Assembly (NCBI GenBank): GCA_031282905.1
Contig: JAITCV010000234.1
Span: 1-22,415, forward strand
DNA: 22,415 bases
Reading direction: 5' to 3'
From: Azoarcus sp.
Lineage (GTDB): Bacteria > Pseudomonadota > Gammaproteobacteria > Burkholderiales > Rhodocyclaceae
Positions 1 through 6,073 of the stretch are shown here, piece by piece (position 1 is the stretch's first letter; each line of letters begins with the position of its first letter). The notes beneath the pieces were generated by a model. The model was given only the letters and a program-made list of their open reading frames with translations, ran no database searches and had not been told where the DNA came from. The position numbers were made by a program, and so were the translations under genes.

Positions 1-2
1 AT

Positions 3-188
3 GGCTTGTGGATTGGCCGGTTCCGGCAGCCAGCGGCCTATGACGCCAAATGTGATGAATACGGCACAGGCTTTTTCCGCCCGGGAAAAATCCCCGCCGC
101 GCTGCCAGCCGATGAGGCCAAAATCCAGTGGCGTGGAAAGAACGCAAGGCCCCGACGCAAGACCGCCAGCCACAATGCTCCGCGATGA
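3..188 (+). CDS. Possible 3' end of an unidentified gene (partial, cut by window edge)
   Basis: An open frame enters from the left edge and stops at TGA 186-188, giving about 61 residues. It contains the stretches DEYGTGFFRPGKIP and WRGKNARPRRKTASHN. About 65 percent of its third codon positions are G or C, and it ends in a basic tail, as real C-termini often do. I do not recognise a family. The opposite strand is also open across the same bases, codon-aligned, with similar third-position GC, so strand cannot be decided from this fragment. No convincing terminator follows the stop. This may be a gene end or chance. The sequence to the left would settle it. Confidence 0.3.
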   Translation, partial: GLWIGRFRQPAAYDAKCDEYGTGFFRPGKIPAALPADEAKIQWRGKNARPRRKTASHNAPR

Positions 189-566
189 AACAGCAGCCAC
201 GATCCGTTGCCGTGACGTAGGCGGAGGACTCTAGGGCGGGGGGCGCTTGTCAAGTTGTGAAAATACAATATGTAGTGTTATTTAGAGTGCTTTATACCGT
301 ATGTAGGGGTGAGCGCCGATCCCGCATGGAGTGGTGATATACATTCATCTTTGCATATTGTCATATATTGATAGACGCTGATGTCATGGATATGCCGCTC
401 CGGGCAGCCAGGGGCAAGAAGCTTCCGCAATCATGACTTACCCCCATGGGCTTCGCGCCACTTTCTTGAATGTGATTGTTCATGCCATGCCGCTCCAGAT
501 CATTGCCATCTCTGCGGTAGAATTCCAGTCCCTCATGACTGGCGGTTTTTCCGATGGAGCGGCGAC
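189..566. other. Intergenic region, partly AT-rich
   Basis: This gap of about 380 bases precedes the OsmC-like gene. Bases 245-380 are clearly richer in A and T than the neighbouring genes and have no sustained reading frame. The 10-base string ATGCCGCTCC occurs twice, near 394 and 488. TTGTCA at 248-253 is a possible -35 element, with TATGTA 16 bases downstream as a weak -10. TATATT at 364-369 has no good partner. I see no tRNA, no convincing terminator and no riboswitch fold. Confidence 0.5.
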
Positions 567-986
567 ATGGAATGCACGATCAAATGGATGGATGGCGCGA
601 GTTTCCTCGCGGAAACCGGCAGCGGTCATCTTCTTGCCATGGACGGCGCGCCTGAGGCCGGCGGGCGCAATCTCGCGCCCCGGCCCATGGAAGTGGTGCT
701 CGCGGGCACCGGGGGATGCACGGCTTTCGATGTGGTGGCGATTCTCAGGAAAGGGCGTCACGATGTGCGCGGCTGCACGGTGAAACTCAGCGCTGAACGC
801 GCCCAGGCCGACCCCAAGGTGTTTACCCGCATCCGCTTTCACTACACCGTAAACGGCAAGAATCTCAAACCCGAAGCGGTCGAGCGCGCGATCCACCTTT
901 CAGCGCAAAAATACTGCTCGGCCTCGATCATGCTGGGCAAGACCGCCGAAATCAGCCATGAGTGGACGATTGTCGAGGCTGATTGA
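567..986 (+). CDS. OsmC/Ohr-family protein, YhfA-like
   Basis: This 139-residue protein has the OsmC/Ohr fold signature. The family includes thiol-dependent peroxidases that reduce organic hydroperoxides, and YhfA-type members of unproven substrate. The two conserved cysteines are C51 in GTGGCTAFDV and C117 in QKYCSAS, the positions expected for the reactive pair. The protein is cytoplasmic, with no signal peptide. The frame stays open upstream to 381, but those residues do not resemble the family. ATG 567 has a GGAG five bases ahead and gives the usual length, so I chose it. It converges with the response regulator gene across 44 bases; a short CCCTC/GAGGG hairpin at 994-1010 lacks a T tract. 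YhfA-type rather than osmotically inducible OsmC is my preference from the short N-terminus. Confidence 0.85.
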   Translation: MECTIKWMDGASFLAETGSGHLLAMDGAPEAGGRNLAPRPMEVVLAGTGGCTAFDVVAILRKGRHDVRGCTVKLSAERAQADPKVFTRIRFHYTVNGKNLKPEAVERAIHLSAQKYCSASIMLGKTAEISHEWTIVEAD

Positions 987-1030
987 AGAAGAACCCTCCG
1001 GGAGCGAGGGAACTAGCAAAGATTCCTGAG

Positions 1031-1978
1031 TCAATTCCCACCGCGCAGCCGTGCCATGGCCATCGATGCCGCCGCCGTGCGTGTTTCCACGCCAAGCTTT
1101 TCGAATACATGTTCCAGGTGTTTGTGCACGGTGCGTGGGCTGGCGCCGAGGATGTCGCCGATATCGCGGTTGGTCTTGCCGCGGATCACCCAGTAGAGCA
1201 CTTCGGCTTCGCGGGAGGTGAGGGGGAAGGCGTCCATCAGCGCCTCGACGGCGCGCTTGTCATTTTCTTCGCGCAATACCACCAGCCAGGCTTCATCATT
1301 GCCTTGGTCATGGAATGAAGCGAGCAAGCGGCGGGGGCCGTCGATGGCGACCAGCGGAGAGATTTCGCCGCGCACGCCGCGTGCGGCGTGCGCGGCTTCG
1401 ACCCAGGAGAGGAGTTGCGGCGGTGCTTCCTCGGGGCCGGGCATCGGCGCGTCGGGGGTAAACCAAGCGCGAATCAACTGGCGGGCGAGCGGGGTTTGCC
1501 ATACCAGGCGGCCATTTTTCGCGCTGATCGCCACCGTGGCCTGGCCAAAGGCGTCGAGCGCGTTGCGGGCTTGTTTCATCTGGCGAGCGTTTTGCACATG
1601 GGCGGCGATGCGCGCCAGGACTTCGGCGGGTTTGATCGGTTTGGTGACGTAGTCCGCACCACCGACGGCGAAGGCGGCGACGACGTGTTCGGTTTCGGTC
1701 AGTCCGGTCATGAAAATGAGCGGAATGGCGCGGGTGGCGAAATCGGCCTTCAACCGGCGCGCGACCTCGAAACCGTCCATTCCCGGCATCAGCGCGTCGA
1801 GCAGCACCACGTCGGGCAGGCTCTGGCGCGCGCGGGCAAGCGCGCTCTCGCCGTCGGTGGCGACCAGCACCAGATAACCCGCGTCATCGAGCGCGTCGTG
1901 CAGCAGCGCGAGATTTTCCGGCACGTCATCGATGATGAGGACGATGCCGGCGCTTGTTTCGGCCAAAGTGTTCATCAT
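1031..1978 (-). CDS. Response regulator, receiver plus LuxR-type HTH
   Basis: This 315-residue two-component regulator belongs to the NarL/FixJ class. Residues 12-128 form a receiver domain: acidic pair D17-D18, phospho-acceptor D61 in VVLLDALMPGMDG, T91 and K113 in TKPIKP. Residues 145-245 form a middle segment that looks like a divergent PAS domain (an inference from the pattern). Residues 251-310 form a LuxR-type helix-turn-helix with LTSREAEVL and the recognition helix SPRTVHKHLEHVFEKL. ATG 1978 is preceded by GGAGG seven bases away. The frame is open further upstream, but that part does not resemble a receiver. No histidine kinase is encoded in the window, so its partner and target genes are unknown. 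Typical NarL proteins are about 210 residues; the extra length is the middle segment. Confidence 0.9.
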   Translation of the reverse strand: MMNTLAETSAGIVLIIDDVPENLALLHDALDDAGYLVLVATDGESALARARQSLPDVVLLDALMPGMDGFEVARRLKADFATRAIPLIFMTGLTETEHVVAAFAVGGADYVTKPIKPAEVLARIAAHVQNARQMKQARNALDAFGQATVAISAKNGRLVWQTPLARQLIRAWFTPDAPMPGPEEAPPQLLSWVEAAHAARGVRGEISPLVAIDGPRRLLASFHDQGNDEAWLVVLREENDKRAVEALMDAFPLTSREAEVLYWVIRGKTNRDIGDILGASPRTVHKHLEHVFEKLGVETRTAAASMAMARLRGGN

Positions 1979-2108
1979 AAAAATTCCTCCGGTGCCGGCA
2001 AAGCCCAGGTCTGCCGACGGCCAGCTTCGCTTTCGCGGGTCGGGGTTTCGCCAATTGCGCCACGGCTCGACCAACAGGATGCGCAATCCATTCAGGGAAA
2101 TCCGTCAT
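1926..2108 (-). CDS. Short open frame overlapping the response regulator start
   Basis: A 60-codon frame starts at ATG 2108 with an excellent Shine-Dalgarno, AAGGAG at 2116-2121, seven bases from the start. It begins MTDFPEWIAHPVGRAVAQL and becomes very basic (RHRRNF, NKRRHRPHHR) where it overlaps the first 53 bases of the response regulator in another frame. The overlapping part is probably not selected as protein. The strong ribosome site suggests that either a leader peptide is translated here, coupling translation to the regulator, or an older gene start decayed. I do not recognise a family. Confidence 0.3.
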   Translation of the reverse strand: MTDFPEWIAHPVGRAVAQLAKPRPAKAKLAVGRPGLCRHRRNFYDEHFGRNKRRHRPHHR

Positions 2109-2170
2109 GTTCGTTCTCCTTGTGATGCGCTGGCTCCGGCGGTTGCGCGGATTGGCCATGGATCGATCGA

Positions 2171-2887
2171 TCAGCGCGGCTGTATCTTGCTGGGGACATG
2201 TTCATTCTCGGGATCGCTGGAAGCCCCGCCACGGGGCGAGACGAATTTTGATGGGGGCGGCGCGCCCACGGAGATTCCGCCGGGCGATTGGGCGGATGGC
2301 CGGGATGGTTTCTGGGGATGACGCGGCGGCGATGGATGGGCTGGGAGATAGGGGCGGTTGATGTGGGAGGGATACGGCCCATATTGGCCGTATCTGCCGC
2401 CGTACCCATAGCCGGGATACCACAAACCTACCGCGGGCTGGGGCGTGGCGCTTTCGCGCTGGATTTGTTGGACGCGCTCCTGGGCGTCGCGCGCGGCCTG
2501 TTCAGCCTCTTGCGCCGCGCGCCGCGCCCGGTCGGCGGCTTGCCAGGCGGCGTCGGGATCGGCGTTGCGGGCGGCATTGACCCGCTCGCGCTGTTCGCGG
2601 GTCACGGCCATGATCTCGGCGCGCCGGTAGTCGCGGTTGGCGAGGGCATCCTGGATGCTGGCATCCACTTGGCGTAACACGGCATCGGTATCCGTGCCCG
2701 AGAGCGCGTCATCGGTGCGGACGATCCGGCTTTGGTCGCCCGGCCTGGAGCAGGGCGTCTGCGAGTATTCGACCGCGCCGGATGTCGAAGTGCAGCGATA
2801 GACCTGGGCATGCGCCGGCGCGTCCGCCGTCAGCGCAAGGATGAGTGTGGTTGTAATCGACATATGAAGCGTATGCCGTTCGTTCAT
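2171..2887 (-). CDS. Secreted DUF4124-type protein with Ala/Pro-rich tail
   Basis: This 238-residue exported protein has a Sec signal peptide at residues 1-27 (hydrophobic ITTTLILALTADAP, cleavage after AHA). A short DUF4124-like module follows at about 28-60: QVYRC, then GAVEYSQTPC with the cysteine pair C32 and C46. The module is common in periplasmic proteins of Proteobacteria and has no settled function. Residues 85-145 are alanine- and glutamate-rich and probably form a long helix or coiled coil. The remainder is a Pro/Gly/Tyr-rich disordered tail with WYPGYGYGGRYGQYG. ATG 2887 has GGAGG five bases upstream; a start 36 bases earlier lacks such a site. The low-complexity tail means that function cannot be read from sequence. 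Confidence 0.8.
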   Translation of the reverse strand: MNERHTLHMSITTTLILALTADAPAHAQVYRCTSTSGAVEYSQTPCSRPGDQSRIVRTDDALSGTDTDAVLRQVDASIQDALANRDYRRAEIMAVTREQRERVNAARNADPDAAWQAADRARRAAQEAEQAARDAQERVQQIQRESATPQPAVGLWYPGYGYGGRYGQYGPYPSHINRPYLPAHPSPPRHPQKPSRPSAQSPGGISVGAPPPSKFVSPRGGASSDPENEHVPSKIQPR

Positions 2888-3144
2888 GATCGCCTCCACT
2901 GTTTGCATTGTTCTGTCTTGCATGCACCCGATAGTCTACGCCCGATGACATGAGCGCGCCGCAGGCAATCGCGTGAAATTGCCCTTGTTGCGCGGGACTT
3001 GCATAGCGGCTGCGGTATGATCTGGCGCGAGGCGCGCGCGTGAATCGGGCGTGCTGACCCAGGCTCGCTGGCCCGGCAATTTCAACCAGATCACCCACTC
3101 CGGCGTCGCCGTGACGGCGGGGTTTCGTTTATTCAGGAATCATC

Positions 3145-4542
3145 ATGAACGTTTCCGTTCGTACCCGTTTTGCCCCCAGCCCGACGGGTTACCTGCATAT
3201 TGGCGGCGCGCGCACGGCGCTGTTTTCGTGGGCGTATGCTCGCCACCATGGCGGCAAATTCATCCTGCGTATCGAGGATACCGACCTCGAACGCTCCACG
3301 CCCGAGGCAGTGCGGGCAATCCTGGACGGGATGCAGTGGCTTGGGCTGGAATATGACGAAGGTCCGTTCTACCAGATGCAACGGATGGATCGCTACAAGG
3401 AAGTCATCGGGCAGATGCTGAAGGCGGGGACAGCGTATTACTGCTATACCTCGCCCGCTGAACTGGATGCCTTGCGCGAGGCGCAACGCGCCCGGGGCGA
3501 GAAACCGCGCTATGACGGGCGCTGGCGGCCTGAACGGGGCAAGACCTTGCCGTTGCCGCCCGTCGGGTCGCCAGTGGTGCGGTTCAGGAATCCGGCCAAT
3601 GGCGTGGTGGCCTGGGACGATCTGGTCAAGGGCCGGATCGAGATCGCCAATGCCGAACTCGACGACTTCATCATCGCTCGCGCCGATGGCACGCCGACCT
3701 ACAATTTCTGTGTGGTGGTCGATGACTGGGACATGGGCATCACCGAGGTCATCCGTGGCGACGATCATGTGAACAACACGCCGCGGCAGATCAACGTGCT
3801 GCGCGCGCTCGGCGCGCGGGAGCCTCGATACGGCCACCTGTCGATGATTCTCGGCCCCGATGGCGCCAAGCTCTCCAAGCGCCACGGCGCGGTGAGCGTG
3901 ATGCAATACGATGAGGATGGCTATCTGCCCGAGGCCGTGGTGAATTACCTGGCCCGTCTGGGCTGGAGCCATGGTGACGATGAGATTTTCAGCCGCGGGC
4001 AGTTCATCGAGTGGTTCGATCTCGATCATGTCACACCGTCGGCGGCGCAATTCAGTTTCGAGAAGTTGAACTGGCTGAATGCGCATTACATCAAACAGGC
4101 CGACGATGCGCGTCTCGCCGCCGAGGTGGCGAGACGTCTGAAGAAGCGCGGCATCGACCACGGCAATGGTCCGGCGCTGACCGCGATCATTGCGCTCTAC
4201 AAGGAGCGCGCCACCCATCTCAACGAACTGGCGGAGGCGGTCGTGCCCTATTGCGTGGCACCGGAAATTGCGCCGGAACTGGCGGAGAAGCATCTCACCG
4301 CGCCCGCCCGCGCCGCGCTCCAGCATCTGGGCGGACGTTTTGCCATACTGACGAGTTGGGAGAAAGGGACGATCAACCAAGCGATCAAGGACACCATGAA
4401 TGCGCATGGGTTGAAAATGCCACAAGTGGCGATTCCGTTGCGGGTGGCGCTGCTGGGCGTGACCCACACGCCTTCCATCGATGCCGTGCTCGAGGTGCTG
4501 GGCCGCGACCGGGTGCTGGCAAGGCTCGCGTGTTTTGAGTAG
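3145..4542 (+). CDS. gltX: Glutamyl-tRNA synthetase
   Basis: A 465-residue class I aminoacyl-tRNA synthetase that attaches glutamate to tRNA(Glu) in the cytoplasm. The ATP-binding HIGH motif is HIGG at 18-21, within APSPTGYLHIGGART. The KMSKS motif is KLSKR at 241-245. RIEDTD at 41-46 and the GDDHVNNTPRQ segment at 204-214 are family hallmarks. The length is normal for bacterial GluRS. The region corresponding to the E. coli zinc site keeps a single cysteine, C99, so zinc binding there is unlikely. ATG 3145 is preceded by AGGA six bases away. The 257-base gap upstream separates it from the divergent DUF4124-type gene; it contains TATGAT at 3016 but no well-spaced -35 element. It appears to be a single-gene unit. 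Confidence 0.97.
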   Translation: MNVSVRTRFAPSPTGYLHIGGARTALFSWAYARHHGGKFILRIEDTDLERSTPEAVRAILDGMQWLGLEYDEGPFYQMQRMDRYKEVIGQMLKAGTAYYCYTSPAELDALREAQRARGEKPRYDGRWRPERGKTLPLPPVGSPVVRFRNPANGVVAWDDLVKGRIEIANAELDDFIIARADGTPTYNFCVVVDDWDMGITEVIRGDDHVNNTPRQINVLRALGAREPRYGHLSMILGPDGAKLSKRHGAVSVMQYDEDGYLPEAVVNYLARLGWSHGDDEIFSRGQFIEWFDLDHVTPSAAQFSFEKLNWLNAHYIKQADDARLAAEVARRLKKRGIDHGNGPALTAIIALYKERATHLNELAEAVVPYCVAPEIAPELAEKHLTAPARAALQHLGGRFAILTSWEKGTINQAIKDTMNAHGLKMPQVAIPLRVALLGVTHTPSIDAVLEVLGRDRVLARLACFE

Positions 4543-4594
4543 AGATGGCGCGTCGGAAAGGCGACCCGGTCGGAACGCCAAGGCAAGCTGAATC

Positions 4595-4630
4595 GCCCTG
4601 GGGATACCATGAGGTCAGGAACCCCAGGGC
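4595..4630. repeat. 9-bp perfect inverted repeat (hairpin)
   Basis: GCCCTGGGG at 4595-4603 pairs perfectly with CCCCAGGGC at 4622-4630 around an 18-base loop. The loop itself can form ACC-ATGA-GGT. No T tract follows on either strand, so it is not a standard intrinsic terminator. It lies 53 bases past gltX and may be an mRNA 3' stabilising structure or part of an RNA element. Confidence 0.6.
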
Positions 4631-4673
4631 ACGCACGGGAGCCTGTCCATCCATTCCAAAAACGTAATGACAT

Positions 4674-4705
4674 CGGCTTTTTCGGGAGACGAAGGCGGCT
4701 TTTTC
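4674..4705. repeat. 10-base direct repeat, CGGCTTTTTC x2
   Basis: The string CGGCTTTTTC occurs at 4674-4683 and again at 4696-4705. The start-to-start distance is 22 bases, about two turns of the helix. It could be a paired protein-binding site or a chance duplication. Confidence 0.5.
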
Positions 4706-4850
4706 AATGAGCAATCAGTATGCGGCGCTGATCTTGTCGTACAGCGCGACCGCGCCGGAAGTTTCCCTGTCTTTCGAACGCGGGCCTGATGGCGATATCT
4801 TTCTACCTTCTGATTTACTTAGCAGTTTTTATTATTTGGGCTTTTCCCGG

Positions 4851-4878
4851 ACACGGTTAAGCTGTTCGACCGTGTTTT
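4851..4878 (+). terminator. Possible terminator or attenuator before the ABC operon
   Basis: ACACGGT at 4851-4857 pairs with ACCGTGT at 4869-4875 around an 11-base loop, and the run continues TTT. The stem is short and the T tract only four bases, so termination would be weak. Position, 84 bases upstream of the binding-protein start, fits an attenuator for the transporter genes. Confidence 0.35.
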
Positions 4879-4898
4879 GTCGCGGGTAACGGGCAAAC

Positions 4899-4932
4899 GG
4901 TTTTTTCGAGGTTTTTCCGAGGTTTTTTTCGA
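4899..4932. repeat. Three tandem copies of an 11-12 base T-rich unit
   Basis: GGTTTTTTCGA (4899-4909), GGTTTTTCCGA (4910-4920) and GGTTTTTTTCGA (4921-4932) lie head to tail immediately before the ribosome site of the binding-protein gene. Each unit is close to one helical turn. Slippage or a repeated protein site would both explain it. Confidence 0.7.
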
Positions 4933-4961
4933 GTTTCGCGCAGTATCTTTGGGAGGTATCC

Positions 4962-6008
4962 ATGTCTCAAGAAAATACGAGCCAGGTTGGAGAACAGCCT
5001 TTTTTCGATGCCGGACGGCGCACTTTCCTGCGCGTCGGCGGTTCCGCCGCGCTGGCCGCGCCCTTGCTGGCGCTGGGGAGAAATGCCTGGGCCGAGCCCG
5101 CTGCCGGCGGACTTATCCCATTGACTTTCGCGTGGAGCCAGGTTTCCTTTTGCCTGACGCCCATTCCTGTCGCCAAGGAAACCGGCATTTTCGAGAAGAA
5201 CGGGCTCGACGTTAATCTGATCAATTATTCCGGCTCGAATGACCAGTTGCTGGAATCGCTCTCGACCGGCAAGGCGGACGCGGCGGTCGGCATGATCCAT
5301 CGCTGGCTGAAGCCGCTGGAATCCGGCTTCGACGTCAAGATCGTCGCGGGCATGCATGGCGGATGTGTCCGTCTGGTCGCCTACAAGCCCACGGGCATTA
5401 CCCGCCTGGAGGATCTGCGCGGCAAATCGATCGGCGTGCCCGATCTGGCGCAGCCCGCCAAACATTTCTTCTCTGTTTTCCTGAAACGCCACGGCATCGA
5501 CCCCGAACGCGAAGTGACCTGGAAAGCCTATCAGGGGGATTTGCTTGGACTGGCGGCGGAAAAGGGCGAAATCCAGGCCATCGCCTACAGCGATCCAACT
5601 TTGTATCGCATCGAGCGCGACATCAAGGGCGGCTTCGTGCAATTGGCAACCAATACCGATCCTCCTTACCACGACAAAACCTGCTGCGTGATCGGCGTGG
5701 GAGGGCAATTGGTGGCGAAGAACCGTCCCGCCGTGGCGGCGCTGACGCGTTCATTGATCGAAGCCTACAACTGGACGAACGAGCACCGGGAAGAAGGCGC
5801 GAAAATTTTCCAGAAATACGCGGTCAATCTAACGCTGGAAGAATTGCTTCATCTCTACAAACAACTCACCCTTCATTCCCATCCGATCGATACGGAGCTA
5901 CGCGATCAAATCGCGTTTTACGCGCAGGATTTCAAGGACTTGGGCGTGCTGAAAGCGAGTACCGATCCCCAGAAACTGGCCGACCATATTTCCGCCAGCG
6001 TGCTGTAG
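4962..6008 (+). CDS. ABC transporter substrate-binding protein, NMT1/TauA-like, Tat-exported
   Basis: A 348-residue periplasmic binding protein of the nitrate/sulfonate/taurine (SsuA/TauA/NMT1) superfamily. The N-terminus carries a twin-arginine signal, GRRTFLRVGG at 18-27, then a hydrophobic stretch ending near NAWA at 44, so it is probably exported folded by Tat. The core has the family pattern PVAKETGIFEKNGLDVNL (69-86), ALPGV-type loops and DLRGKSIGVPDL (151-162). Unusually, it has C64, H113, H132, C135, H237, C241 and C242, several of them in loops that line the ligand cleft in this fold. ATG 4962 follows GGGAGG at 4951-4956. The permease and ATPase genes follow on the same strand. The substrate is unknown: sulfonates, nitrate-like anions, pyrimidine precursors or a metal complex are all possible. 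Confidence 0.88.
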   Translation: MSQENTSQVGEQPFFDAGRRTFLRVGGSAALAAPLLALGRNAWAEPAAGGLIPLTFAWSQVSFCLTPIPVAKETGIFEKNGLDVNLINYSGSNDQLLESLSTGKADAAVGMIHRWLKPLESGFDVKIVAGMHGGCVRLVAYKPTGITRLEDLRGKSIGVPDLAQPAKHFFSVFLKRHGIDPEREVTWKAYQGDLLGLAAEKGEIQAIAYSDPTLYRIERDIKGGFVQLATNTDPPYHDKTCCVIGVGGQLVAKNRPAVAALTRSLIEAYNWTNEHREEGAKIFQKYAVNLTLEELLHLYKQLTLHSHPIDTELRDQIAFYAQDFKDLGVLKASTDPQKLADHISASVL

Positions 6009-6024
6009 CGAGTGCTGTTTGCCT

Positions 6025-6047
6025 GGAAGCGCCGACATGGCGCTTCC
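6025..6047 (+). repeat. 8-bp hairpin between binding-protein and permease genes
   Basis: GGAAGCGC at 6025-6032 pairs perfectly with GCGCTTCC at 6040-6047 around a 7-base loop. There is no T tract. Stem-loops at this position in ABC operons often protect the upstream binding-protein message and lower permease expression; that role here is an inference. Confidence 0.6.
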
Positions 6048-6073
6048 GATGTCCCATGTGAGAGGAATTCGCC

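Larger units (their letters stand above)
4543..4961. other. Long leader region upstream of the ABC transporter genes
   Basis: These 419 bases hold no gene that I can support. They contain a 9-bp hairpin (4595-4630), a 10-base direct repeat (4674-4683 and 4696-4705), an AT-rich patch around 4797-4845, a 7-bp hairpin followed by TTTT (4851-4878) and a threefold GGTTTTTTCGA-like repeat (4899-4932) ending close to the ribosome site. A 60-codon frame at 4707-4889 lacks a ribosome site and runs through the second hairpin. The density of structure suggests a regulated leader for the transporter, but no known riboswitch class was recognised. Confidence 0.5.

Noticed and set aside
1..230. Cobalamin riboswitch on the minus strand
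   Set aside because: A CGCCACTGG string and a CCGGAACCGGCC tail resemble parts of the B12 element, but the upstream conserved blocks and the GGGAAGG segment are absent.
381..566. Upstream extension of the OsmC-like frame from ATG 381
   Set aside because: The 62 added residues are cysteine-rich and unlike the family, while ATG 567 has a ribosome site and gives normal length.
3133..4581. A 482-codon open frame on the minus strand
   Set aside because: Antisense shadow of gltX, which has intact class I synthetase motifs.
4707..4889. A 60-codon plus-strand frame in the ABC leader
   Set aside because: No ribosome site, no recognisable pattern, and it runs through a hairpin and AT-rich spacer.
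4850..4890. tRNA T-arm-like GTTCGAC
   Set aside because: No matching acceptor, D or anticodon arms can be drawn around it.
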